Shown: positions 1 to 6,035 of the stretch, piece after piece | Numbering within the stretch: the stretch's first letter is position 1 | How the letters are laid out: the number at the start of each line of letters is the position of its first letter | DNA from: Streptomyces lilacinus | Lineage (GTDB): Bacteria > Actinomycetota > Actinomycetes > Streptomycetales > Streptomycetaceae | Direction of reading: 5' to 3' | Length of the DNA stretch: 9,099 nucleotides | Assembly (NCBI GenBank): GCA_000715685.1 | Contig: KL569439.1 | Location: forward strand, 10,038-19,136 | Translations under genes and position numbers: made by a program | Notes under the pieces: model-generated | Told to the model about the DNA's origin: nothing | The model's input: the letters and a program-made list of their open reading frames with translations, nothing else | The model's database searches: none

Positions 1-280
1 ACGGCTCGGTGACGCCCAGGGCGGCGGCCGTGGCCACCGCCGCGTCGACGGCGTTGCCTCCCTCGCGCAGCACTTCGATGCCGGCGGCCGAGGCGTCGGG
101 GTCGACGCTGGCCACCACGCCGCCGTGGCCGACGGCGACCGGGGTCTTGCCGGGGGCGCGGGCGGCGGCGGGACCGGGTTCGGCGGCCGTGGCGGGCGCC
201 GTCAGCGCCCCGGCGACGAGCGCGGCCGCGGCCGCGAGGAGGGGCAGGCTCCGGCGGGTGTTCGGTCTGGCGAGGGCCAT
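1..280 (-). CDS. ggt: gamma-glutamyltransferase, N-terminal fragment
   Basis: The first 93 codons of a secreted gamma-glutamyltranspeptidase, which hydrolyses glutathione and other gamma-glutamyl compounds or transfers the gamma-glutamyl group. The gene reads leftward out of the window, so most of it is missing, including the autoprocessing Thr and the small subunit; family members are usually about 550-600 residues. Seen: a signal peptide over residues 1-33, with TRRSLPLL followed by an Ala/Leu-rich core and a likely cut after TAA. Next come [18 protein letters not shown] and [20 protein letters not shown] (residues 71-90), the family's signature start of the large subunit. The ATG is supported by GGAGGC on the minus strand (bases 290-285), about 4 nt upstream. 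It lies downstream of the lipase on the same strand but probably has its own promoter. The family call is firm; the substrate cannot be judged from this fragment. Confidence 0.9.
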   Translation of the reverse strand, partial: MALARPNTRRSLPLLAAAAALVAGALTAPATAAEPGPAAARAPGKTPVAVGHGGVVASVDPDASAAGIEVLREGGNAVDAAVATAAALGVTEP

Positions 281-312
281 GGGTGCCTCCGTGACGGACG
301 AACGGGCCCCGG

Positions 313-342
313 AGCCTACTCGCGGAGCCCGCCCGCCGACAG
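313..342 (-). promoter_or_regulatory. candidate sigma-70-type promoter for ggt
   Basis: Read on the minus strand, CTGTCG (bases 342-337) lies 18 bp upstream of TAGGCT (bases 318-313). TAGGCT fits the Streptomyces -10 preference TAGRRT at five of six positions. The -35 matches TTGACG at four of six. Transcription would start near base 306 and give a leader of about 26 nt carrying the GGAGGC ribosome site. This is pattern matching only; GC-rich sequence produces such matches by chance. Confidence 0.4.
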
Positions 343-399
343 GGCATTCGCGGCCTCCGGGCCGCGCCCGCGACGAGGCGCGGCGGACCGGCGGGCACC

Positions 400-424
400 G
401 GGGCGCCCCCGGCCGGGGCGTCCC
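400..424 (-). terminator. GC-rich hairpin after the lipase gene
   Basis: Bases 400-409 and 415-424 form a 10-bp stem (one wobble or mismatch at 403/421) with a 5-nt loop. The hairpin begins about 32 nt past the lipase stop codon at 456-458. A wider 8-bp inverted repeat (384-391 with 433-440, CGGACCGG and CCGGTCCG) brackets it. There is no T tract, which is common for Streptomyces terminators. The position between two same-strand genes fits a terminator for the lipase transcript. Confidence 0.4.
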
Positions 425-455
425 CGACCGCACCGGTCCGCCGCGTCGTGTGCGG

Positions 456-1349
456 TCAGCCGCGCAGGCGGGCCAGCACCGCGTCGGCCATGGCCTTCTC
501 ACCCTTGGCGTTGGGGTGGAACGGCGCGGCCGGGTTCTCGGGGTTCGCGCCCTCGACCCAGCGGTCGGCGGCCGGCGTGCAGACGTCGTGGCCGACGGTC
601 GGACCGTAGGTGTCGACGAAGTTCACGCGGGCCTTGCGGGCCTCGTCCTTGAGCATGGCGTTGAGCCGCTTCTCGGTGTCCCGCAGGTACGGCGCGTCGC
701 CGGCGGCGATCGGCACGGACGGGAAGCAGCCGACACCGTTGTCGGGCATGATCGTCGGGTAGCCGACGAGCAGGACCTTGGCGTAGGGGGCGCGCTCGTG
801 CACGGCCTTGAGGACCCGGGCGATCTTGGGTGCGGCGTCGTTGACCCGCCCGGCGAGCTGGTCGGTGCCGTCGGCAGCCGTGAACTGCTTCTTGCAGGGG
901 GCGCCGGCCGGGTCGTTCACGGACAGCTGGGCGCAGGCGCCGATGATGCCGCCGAAGCCGATGTCGTTGCCGCCGATGCCGACGGTCACGAGCCGGGTCC
1001 GCTTGCCGAGGGCCTCGAGCTGGGGCGCGTTCTCGCCCTGCGCGCGCCACATGTCGTCCGTGGTCGCGCCGCTGCAGCTGACGTCCTTGAAGGAGGTCTG
1101 CTGCAGCTGCCCCGCGGTCAGCGCGGGGTAGTTGACGCTGGACCGCGCGCAGTCGCCGCCGGACTGCTCGGGGATGCCGGGGCCGGAGGTGTACGAGTCG
1201 CCGAGGGCGACGTAGCGCGCCCCGTCGGACTGCTCGGCCGCCTCGGCCGCGGCCACGGGGCCGGCCGCCCCCGCCGTCAGGGCGGTCGCCGCCCCGAGCA
1301 CCGCCAGCGCTCTCCCGTACCGCGTACCGCGGTTGCGCATGAGTGCCAC
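456..1349 (-). CDS. secreted SGNH/GDSL lipase-esterase
   Basis: A 297-residue extracellular SGNH hydrolase that cleaves ester bonds of lipids or related substrates. A signal peptide covers about residues 1-35 (basic [10 protein letters not shown], then an Ala/Leu/Val core ending PVAAA). The SGNH blocks are all present: GDSYTSG with nucleophile Ser52; [10 protein letters not shown] with oxyanion Gly94; GIGGNDIGF with Asn128; FHPNAKG with His278. The residue three before the His is Ala rather than the usual Asp. Some Streptomyces lipases likewise work as a Ser-His dyad helped by a backbone carbonyl, so this need not mean inactivity. Six cysteines (67, 92, 139, 152, 208, 257) fit the three disulfides of this group. 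The GTG start is preferred over an ATG three codons later because GGAG (bases 1358-1355) lies 5 nt upstream of the GTG. It is transcribed divergently from nsrR. Confidence 0.92.
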   Translation of the reverse strand: MALMRNRGTRYGRALAVLGAATALTAGAAGPVAAAEAAEQSDGARYVALGDSYTSGPGIPEQSGGDCARSSVNYPALTAGQLQQTSFKDVSCSGATTDDMWRAQGENAPQLEALGKRTRLVTVGIGGNDIGFGGIIGACAQLSVNDPAGAPCKKQFTAADGTDQLAGRVNDAAPKIARVLKAVHERAPYAKVLLVGYPTIMPDNGVGCFPSVPIAAGDAPYLRDTEKRLNAMLKDEARKARVNFVDTYGPTVGHDVCTPAADRWVEGANPENPAAPFHPNAKGEKAMADAVLARLRG

Positions 1350-1409
1350 AAATACTCCAAATGGTTCGGAAAGGTGGTTCGTTGACGATCGAACTGATCA
1401 TCGCGAGCC

Positions 1410-1439
1410 AGACTCCCCGCGGCCGTTACGGTCTGTCAA
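1410..1439 (-). promoter_or_regulatory. possible lipase promoter (consensus -35, weak -10)
   Basis: On the minus strand a perfect TTGACA (bases 1439-1434) is followed after 18 bp by GAGTCT (1415-1410), a poor -10. It would leave a leader of about 55 nt before the lipase GTG. The -35 is the only strong element; the rest is speculative. Apart from this and the operator listed separately, I see nothing else in the 1350-1518 divergent intergenic region. Confidence 0.25.
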
Positions 1440-1480
1440 TCCGAGGGCGACTCCCTGAGCACCGGCGACGACCCTCCATA

Positions 1481-1503
1481 AATACGACTCTCGGATTCGC
1501 ATT
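1481..1503. promoter_or_regulatory. putative NsrR operator at the nsrR promoter
   Basis: This is an imperfect 11-1-11 palindrome. Left arm AATACGACTCT, centre C, right arm GGATTCGCATT; eight of eleven arm positions are complementary. It ends 15 nt before the nsrR start and overlaps the likely promoter (TAGGTA at 1503-1508 could be the -10). The same core, AAATACGA-N-TCTC, recurs in front of hmp at 2017-2029. Streptomyces NsrR is known to bind 11-bp inverted repeats at its own and at hmp promoters, so self-repression relieved by NO is the natural reading. Confidence 0.75.
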
Positions 1504-1518
1504 AGGTACCCTGAGGGT

Positions 1519-1962
1519 GTGCGACTGACCAAGAGCACGGACATCGCCCTGCGCATCGCCATGCGGCTGGCCGTGGCCCGCGACGACGAGGCGCCGACCA
1601 CCCGCGAGGTGGCCGGCGCGGTCGGCGTGCCGTACACGCACGCCGCCAAGGTGGTCAGCAGGCTGCAGCACCTGGGCGTCGTCGAGGCCCGCCGGGGCCG
1701 CGGCGGCGGGCTCACCCTCACCGCCGCCGGTCGCACGGGCTCGGTCGGCGGGCTGGTGCGCGAGCTGGAGGGCGTGGGCGACGTCGTCGGCTGCGAGGAC
1801 GAGCCGCCCTGCCCGCTGCGCAGCGCGTGCCGGCTGCGCCGGGCACTGCGGGACGCGCAGGAGGCGTTCTTCGCCGCGCTCGACCCCCTCACCGTGGAGG
1901 AGCTGACCGGCCCTCCGACGGGCCCGGTCCTGCTCTCCCTCGGCACCCGCCCGGAGAGCTGA
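1519..1962 (+). CDS. nsrR: NsrR, Rrf2-family nitric oxide-sensing repressor
   Basis: A 147-residue Rrf2-family transcription factor. The N-terminal winged helix (about residues 1-75) contains TTREVAGAVGVPYTHAAKVV as recognition region and the wing RRGRGGGLTLT. Cys92, Cys98 and Cys104 (C-X5-C-X5-C, in GCEDEPPCPLRSAC) together with Asp8 match the ligands known for the [4Fe-4S] cluster of Streptomyces NsrR, where nitrosylation of the cluster releases DNA. It sits directly upstream of hmp, its classic target, and both promoters carry the same palindrome. The GTG start gives the family-conserved MRLTKSTD beginning. GAGG lies only 2 nt before the GTG, too close for a good ribosome site, so the mRNA may be leaderless or nearly so. 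IscR and RsrR were considered, but the hmp neighbour and cysteine spacing favour NsrR. Confidence 0.93.
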   Translation: MRLTKSTDIALRIAMRLAVARDDEAPTTREVAGAVGVPYTHAAKVVSRLQHLGVVEARRGRGGGLTLTAAGRTGSVGGLVRELEGVGDVVGCEDEPPCPLRSACRLRRALRDAQEAFFAALDPLTVEELTGPPTGPVLLSLGTRPES

Positions 1963-2017
1963 GCACCGACCGGAGAGCCGAACTCCCCCGCACCACCGCC
2001 CCTTCCCCGCACCCAAA

Positions 2018-2040
2018 AATACGAGTCTCAGATACCAATT
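2018..2040. promoter_or_regulatory. putative NsrR operator at the hmp promoter
   Basis: Left arm AATACGAGTCT, centre C, right arm AGATACCAATT; seven of eleven arm positions are complementary. It shares its left half with the nsrR operator. It ends 1 nt before the hmp ribosome site AGGAG (2042-2046) and 11 nt before the ATG, so bound NsrR would cover the transcription start region. Repression in the absence of NO is inferred from the known NsrR-hmp circuit. Confidence 0.7.
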
Positions 2041-2051
2041 CAGGAGCGTCC

Positions 2052-3240
2052 ATGCTGTCCCCGAAGTCCGCCGAGATCGTCCGCGCCACCCTCCCCGCCG
2101 TCGGTGGCGCGATCGGCGAGATCACCCCGCTCTTCTACGACAAGCTCTTCGCCGCCCACCCCGCGCTCCTGCGCGACCTGTTCAACCGCGGGAACCAGGC
2201 CGAGGGCACCCAGCAGCGCGCCCTGGCCGGCGCCGTCGCCGCCTTCGCCACGGCCCTGGTCGAGCACCCGGACGCGCGCCCCGACGCGATGCTCTCGCGC
2301 ATCGCCCACAAGCACGCCTCGCTCGGCATCCGCCCGGAGCAGTACCCGATCGTCCACCAGCACCTCTTCGCCGCCATCGCCGAGGTCCTGGGCGACGCCG
2401 TCACCCCCGAGGTCGCCGCGGCCTGGGACGAGGTCTACTGGCTGCTGGCCAACGCCCTCGTCGCGCTGGAGAAGCGGCTGTACGAGGAGGCCGGCACCCC
2501 CGAGGGGGACGTGTGGATGCCGTGCCGCGTCGTCGCCCGCCACCGGGAGACGGCCGACGTCACCACCTTCCTCGTCCGCCCGCTCGACGGCCGCCCGCTC
2601 CCCGCCGCCCGGCCGGGCCAGTACGTGTCCGTCCGGGTCGCCCTCGCCGACGGCGCCCGGCAGATACGCCAGTACAGCCTGTCCGGCCACCCGGACGGCG
2701 CCCTGCAGTTCTCCGTCAAGCGCGTGGCCGGCGAGCCCGCGGGCGAGGTGTCCCACCACCTCCACGACCACGTCGACGTCGGCGACGAGCTGCTCGTGAG
2801 CGTCCCCTTCGGCGACGTCACCCTCGACGACGGCGACTCCCCCGTCCTGCTCGCCTCGGCGGGCATCGGCTGCACCCCGATGATCGGGATGCTCTCCCAC
2901 CTGGCCGCCACCGGTTCCCCGCGCCGCGTCGTCGTCGTGCACGCCGACCGCGACGAGTCCGCCCACGCCTTCCGCGCCGACCTCCAGCAGCTCGTCGACA
3001 AGCTCCCGGACGCGGTCACGCACGTCTGGTACGAGGAGCCGGAGGGCCCGCACCCCGCCGAGCGCACCGGCCGCGCCGACCTGTCCCGCATCGACGTCCC
3101 CGCCGGCGCCACGGCGTACCTCTGCGGCCCGCTGCCCTTCCTGCGCGCCGCCCGGACCCAGCTGCTGCTGTCGATGTGTATAAGAGACAGACTACGAGGT
3201 CTTCGGCCCCGACCTGTGGCAGGGCCGCGAGGAGGCGTGA
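2052..3240 (+). CDS. hmp: flavohaemoglobin (NO dioxygenase), frame broken by adapter
   Basis: Converts NO plus O2 to nitrate using NAD(P)H, FAD and haem; cytoplasmic. The globin domain (residues 1-140) has distal Tyr29, Phe44 and Gln54, proximal His88 in AHKHAS, and Tyr98 and Glu140 of the conserved His-Tyr-Glu network. The FAD domain (about 155-260) has RQYS at 206-209. The NAD domain has GIGCTP at 271-276 and CGP at 358-360. The ATG has AGGAG 5 nt upstream. Genuine sequence runs to RTQLL (base 3167). A Tn5 adapter follows, and then the true C-terminus YEVFGPDLWQGREEA resumes at 3193 in another frame and stops at 3238-3240. About 10-11 codons are missing, so the intact protein would be near 398 residues, normal for Hmp. 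Read naively, the frame runs on to 3293 with a false tail (MCIRDR and onward). This is an assembly fault, not a pseudogene. Confidence 0.93.
3168..3190 (+). other. Tn5 mosaic-end (Nextera-type) adapter inside hmp
   Basis: Bases 3173-3190 read GATGTGTATAAGAGACAG, 18 of the 19 bases of the Tn5 mosaic end used in transposase library kits. The preceding CTGTC (3168-3172) equals the start of the inverted mosaic end, so a collapsed head-to-head adapter is likely. No transposase or other IS50 sequence is present. The insert replaces roughly 30 nt of hmp, and both flanks are clearly hmp. Confidence 0.95.
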
Positions 3241-3394
3241 CGCGGAGGGCCGACAGGGGCGGCACACACCCGCTTCCTCCCCAAAAGCCGTGAATTCATG
3301 GAGTGGTTTCGACTGTTACGGAAAAACGTTTACGCGTACGAACGCTTCACAAAACAGTCACCGATGCGGCTGTTGATCCTTTTGAAATGAGCGG
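3241..3394. other. intergenic region, no gene seen
   Basis: This is the first part of the 208-nt gap between hmp and the membrane-protein gene. It is noticeably less GC-rich from about 3285 on. I see no coding frame with Streptomyces codon bias and no convincing terminator; GGAGG (3244-3248) and CCTCC (3276-3280) could pair weakly. An imperfect palindrome around TACGCGTA (3331-3338), flanked by CGTT and AACG, could be an operator, but nothing identifies its protein. Confidence 0.5.
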
Positions 3395-3423
3395 TGACGG
3401 CACCCGCCGAATAGCCCTACACT
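3395..3423 (+). promoter_or_regulatory. candidate promoter of the six-gene signalling operon
   Basis: TGACGG (3395-3400), preceded by GG, lies 17 bp before TACACT (3418-3423). Read as GTGACG with an 18-bp spacer, the -35 matches TTGACG at five of six. Transcription would begin around 3430, giving a short leader with purine-rich AGGGGACGGGG just before the ATG at 3449. It is the best candidate in the gap, and every gene downstream is in the same orientation with little or no spacing. Confidence 0.45.
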
Positions 3424-3448
3424 CCCGCTACAGGGGACGGGGTGCCTT

Positions 3449-4369
3449 ATGAGGATCATGCCTGCCGCCGGACCGGCGCGCGGAATTACGTTATTCATCC
3501 TGTGCTTCACGATTGCTTCCGCTTCTCTGGTCGCGGGAGCAATCGGCGGTTCGCGGGGCTTCAGCCGCGTGCTCGTGGTCGACGCGCGACCGTCGGGAGG
3601 GTCTTGCGACGACGTACTACGGACGCTCGACGGACACGCGGGAAAGGCCGACCGGGCCGTCGTCCTGGTGGCGTCCGGCGGCAACGACGCCTGTGGGCAA
3701 AAGGACTTCGACGCCCGCTATGGCCAGAAGCAGAGCAAGCGCGGGCTCACGATCACCACTCTCGGTGTCGGCGCCACCCCCGCGCAGGCCGTCCTTTCCG
3801 GCGTCTTCGGTTCCGACGTGGAGACGAAGAAGAACTCGCCGCTCTCCGTGGCGAAGCTGGCCCATCGCGGATCGTACGGTCTGGGCACCGCGTTCCTGTG
3901 GGCTTTCCTGCTGTCGGCCGCGCTCGCCGTGATCCCGGCCGCGCTGCGGCCGCGCGGGCGCCGGGCGCTCCCCGCCGAGAGGCGTCCGGCGCCGGCCCAG
4001 GGATCGCCGTCGCAGGCACCCCAGACGCGCGAACCGCGGCCACAGGAACCGCCGTCGCATGCACCGCGGCCACCGGAAACGCCGTCGCCCGGCGAGCCAT
4101 CGCCACCCGACACCACGCCCGACGTGGCCGGCGTCCGGGGGCCGGCGGCGGTGCGGGCGGACGTGGCCGAGCACTGCCGCGGCGTGGGGCGCGCCCGCAC
4201 CCACATCGACTCCTCCGGCGGATACGCCGAGTTCGGCGGCCTCGTCGTGTGGGTTTCGCCGGCGCGCTCCGACGCGCCGTGCGTGGCGCCCGGGCAGCCG
4301 GTGCGCGTGGTGGCGGAGGCCGGCGGCGCGGGCGGGCTCGGGGTCGTCCCCGGCGGGGAGTACGCGTGA
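3449..4369 (+). CDS. two-helix membrane protein, possible OB-fold tail
   Basis: I do not recognise a named family over the full 306 residues. Seen: a hydrophobic helix at about 13-33; an outside-facing segment of about 110 residues with two cysteines (53, 82); a second helix at about 145-166 followed by a basic stretch (RPRGRRA); a Pro-rich linker at about 173-228 with a repeated 10-residue unit; and a C-terminal domain at 231-306. The outer segment has the strand rhythm of a von Willebrand A fold (VLVVDAR, AVVLVASGGNDACG, GLTITTLGVGAT) but lacks a DxSxS metal site. The C-terminal part (GGYAEFGG to the end) resembles the OB fold of NfeD-type proteins. Both fold ideas are inference. The ATG has a G-rich ribosome site 6 nt upstream. 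The VWA gene follows after 36 nt, so this may be the membrane sensor or anchor of the complex. Confidence 0.8.
   Translation: MRIMPAAGPARGITLFILCFTIASASLVAGAIGGSRGFSRVLVVDARPSGGSCDDVLRTLDGHAGKADRAVVLVASGGNDACGQKDFDARYGQKQSKRGLTITTLGVGATPAQAVLSGVFGSDVETKKNSPLSVAKLAHRGSYGLGTAFLWAFLLSAALAVIPAALRPRGRRALPAERRPAPAQGSPSQAPQTREPRPQEPPSHAPRPPETPSPGEPSPPDTTPDVAGVRGPAAVRADVAEHCRGVGRARTHIDSSGGYAEFGGLVVWVSPARSDAPCVAPGQPVRVVAEAGGAGGLGVVPGGEYA
4033..4092 (+). repeat. 30-bp tandem repeat in the Pro-rich linker
   Basis: Bases 4033-4062 and 4063-4092 are adjacent 30-bp copies identical at 25 of 30 positions. They encode PRPQEPPSHA and PRPPETPSPG. Copy number in such a linker may vary between strains and alter the distance between the membrane helix and the C-terminal domain. 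Confidence 0.7.
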
Positions 4370-4405
4370 CGGGGACGGCCGTACGACAAAGGGGGACGCT
4401 TCACG

Positions 4406-5173
4406 ATGACTGACTCCACCGTTCTGCGGGACGCCCTGCCCGCGCAGGCACCGCGCGGGCGCCTGCTCATCACACTGGTCGTCGACACGTCGGAGTCGAT
4501 GCGCGAGAGCGGCCGCATCGACGAGCTCAACGCGGCACTGCGGGGGTGGCGCGAGGAGCTGCTCAAGGTCGACCCGGTGGCCAGCATCGGCGAGATCGCC
4601 ATGGTGACGTTCGGCTTCAACCACGTGCAGGTGATCGACCCGTCGGGCCGGGTTTCGGGGCCGCCGGCCCAGCCGTACGTCCCGGTCCGGGAGTTCAGCC
4701 CGCCCGAACTGCGGGCGGACGGGGTCACCCCGCTCGTCGCGGGCGTGCAGGAGGCCCTCCGGCTCGTCGCGGTCCGGCGGCGGGAATTGCGGGAGGCCGG
4801 GATGCCGATGAAGAACCGCCCGCTGGTCTATCTGATCACCGACGGGGTGCCCACCGACGACAAGGGGCACAAGAGCAATGACTGGCAGGACCTCGCGCCC
4901 GTCATCCGGCAACAGGAAAGCGGAAAGCACATTCTCTTCTTCGCCTTCGGCGTCACCGGGGCGGACGAGGCGGTGCTGCGCGCACTCGCGCCGGAATCGT
5001 ATTCCTCCCTCACGGACGTGACGATGGCCCGGGTGCTCAGCCTGATGTCGGCGAGTATCGAGTCGGCGGGCAACGCGTCGCGGGACCAGCCCGCCGAGAA
5101 GGTGTACAAGGACGCCCGCGAGCACCAGAAGCAGGCCGACCGGATCCGGGAATGGATGCGGCGGAATGGCTGA
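4406..5173 (+). CDS. TerY-like von Willebrand factor A protein
   Basis: A 255-residue cytosolic VWA protein with no signal or membrane segment. The metal-ion-dependent adhesion site is complete: DTSES (Asp27, Ser29, Ser31), Thr108 in ADGVTPL, and Asp146 in LITDGVPTDD. FSPPELRADG before the Thr motif is typical of the TerY branch (COG4245), which binds partners through Mg2+ rather than acting as an enzyme. The last 30 residues are a charged helix (EKVYKDAREHQKQADRIREW). GGGGGA about 9 nt before the ATG is the ribosome site. The gene overlaps the phosphatase gene by 8 nt. Together with the kinase it makes the VWA-PP2C-kinase triad called TerY-P, in which VWA is thought to scaffold or be the phosphorylated partner. 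No TerD-type gene is present in the window. Confidence 0.9.
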   Translation: MTDSTVLRDALPAQAPRGRLLITLVVDTSESMRESGRIDELNAALRGWREELLKVDPVASIGEIAMVTFGFNHVQVIDPSGRVSGPPAQPYVPVREFSPPELRADGVTPLVAGVQEALRLVAVRRRELREAGMPMKNRPLVYLITDGVPTDDKGHKSNDWQDLAPVIRQQESGKHILFFAFGVTGADEAVLRALAPESYSSLTDVTMARVLSLMSASIESAGNASRDQPAEKVYKDAREHQKQADRIREWMRRNG

Positions 5174-6035
5174 GCCCGAACGCCCCGTGGCGGCGGGGTG
5201 GAATGTCGTTCCCGCGTCCGTCATCGGCTCGACGCACGTGCGGTTGGGCGTGGTGAACCAGGACCGATATCTCACCCACGCGCTGAGCGGCGGCGCGCGT
5301 CTCTTCGCGGTCGCCGACGGTGCCGGCTCGCGGTCCCGGTCCGAGTTCGGCGCGCAGTACGCGGTGGAGGCCGCGCGCCTGGCCGCCGAGCGGCACTACT
5401 CCCCCGCCGCGCGCGAGCGGACCGTGCCGGGCCGGCTGCGCACGGCGCACGCCTTCGCCCGGGGCTGCCTCGAGGCCTTCGACGGCCTGCTGGACGGCAT
5501 GGTGCCCGCGATGTCGGCCCTCGCGCCCCGGCCCCGCGCGACGGACCGCCCCGATACCCGCGACGACCGGGACGATCCGCGGAAGGAGTACGGCACGACG
5601 CTGCTCGCCGTGGTGGCGGAGCCGCCGTGGTACGCCTTCTTCGGCGTCGGCGACTGCTTCCTGGTGGTGGACCGGGTGCCCGGCGGCGCCCGGCTCGTGG
5701 TGCCGCCCCCGGCGGAGCGCGAGCACGACGGCGCGACCGTTCTGCTCACCTCCCGCGACCGCTGGGAGCACGCCGCGCTGGGCGTGCTCCACGACCCGCT
5801 GGTCCGCGGGCTGGCGGTGTGCACCGACGGGGTGATGGACGCGCTGCTGAGCTCGCGCCGGGCCGCCGACGGCAGTTGCGCCCTCGCCGCGCCCGAGGAG
5901 ATGTCCCGCTACTTCGACCACTTCGCGGCGCCCGGCCACCGCCCCGAGGACCTGGCGGAGCGCCTCGCGTCGGAGGACTTCGCCCGGACGTCGGGGGACG
6001 ACAAGACCATGATCCTGGCGGTGCTCCGGCCGTGA
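5166..6035 (+). CDS. PP2C-family Ser/Thr protein phosphatase
   Basis: A 289-residue metal-dependent phosphatase. The PP2C motifs are in order: VRLGVVNQDRY (Asp33), FAVADGAGS (Asp51, Gly52), YGTTLLAVV (142-150), FGVGDCFLV (159-167, with Cys where Ser is common), VCTDGVMD (Asp221) and SGDDKTMIL (Asp278, Asp279). The metal ligands appear complete, so activity is expected. There is no membrane segment. A charged Arg/Asp-rich insert lies at about 121-141 in front of the GTT strand. The ATG is inside the end of the VWA gene (8-nt overlap), and its stop overlaps the kinase GTG by 4 nt, so the three are probably made together. It most likely removes phosphates placed by the neighbouring kinase, on the VWA protein or on the kinase itself. 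This pairing is inferred from context. Confidence 0.92.
   Translation: MAEPERPVAAGWNVVPASVIGSTHVRLGVVNQDRYLTHALSGGARLFAVADGAGSRSRSEFGAQYAVEAARLAAERHYSPAARERTVPGRLRTAHAFARGCLEAFDGLLDGMVPAMSALAPRPRATDRPDTRDDRDDPRKEYGTTLLAVVAEPPWYAFFGVGDCFLVVDRVPGGARLVVPPPAEREHDGATVLLTSRDRWEHAALGVLHDPLVRGLAVCTDGVMDALLSSRRAADGSCALAAPEEMSRYFDHFAAPGHRPEDLAERLASEDFARTSGDDKTMILAVLRP

Noticed and set aside
1382..1410. Plus-strand promoter starting at TTGACG (1382-1387) for nsrR
   Set aside because: No acceptable -10 lies 16-19 bp downstream, and it is more than 100 nt from the nsrR start.
1343..1528. Small plus-strand frame of 61 codons in the lipase-nsrR gap
   Set aside because: Covers the promoters and operator, lacks a ribosome site and Streptomyces codon bias, and overlaps nsrR.
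2040..3053. Minus-strand frame of 337 codons opposite hmp
   Set aside because: Val/Gly/Asp-rich translation typical of the complement of a high-GC gene; no domain and no ribosome site.
3173..3190. Tn5/IS50 mobile element end
   Set aside because: Only the 18-base mosaic end is present, with no transposase or outer-end sequence, and a second copy closes the contig. This is the signature of library adapter, not of a resident transposon.
3244..3280. Terminator hairpin after hmp (GGAGG with CCTCC)
   Set aside because: Five base pairs around a 27-nt loop with no T tract is too weak to call.
1827..3293. A 488-codon fusion frame running from within nsrR through hmp
   Set aside because: The part before 2052 is a shadow of nsrR in another frame, and the part after 3167 is adapter plus out-of-frame sequence. 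The ribosome site and family start fix hmp at 2052.
3617..5275. Long minus-strand frame of 552 codons opposite the membrane, VWA and PP2C genes
   Set aside because: No protein family resemblance, and it lies antisense to genes with clear motifs. High GC content leaves antisense frames open by chance.
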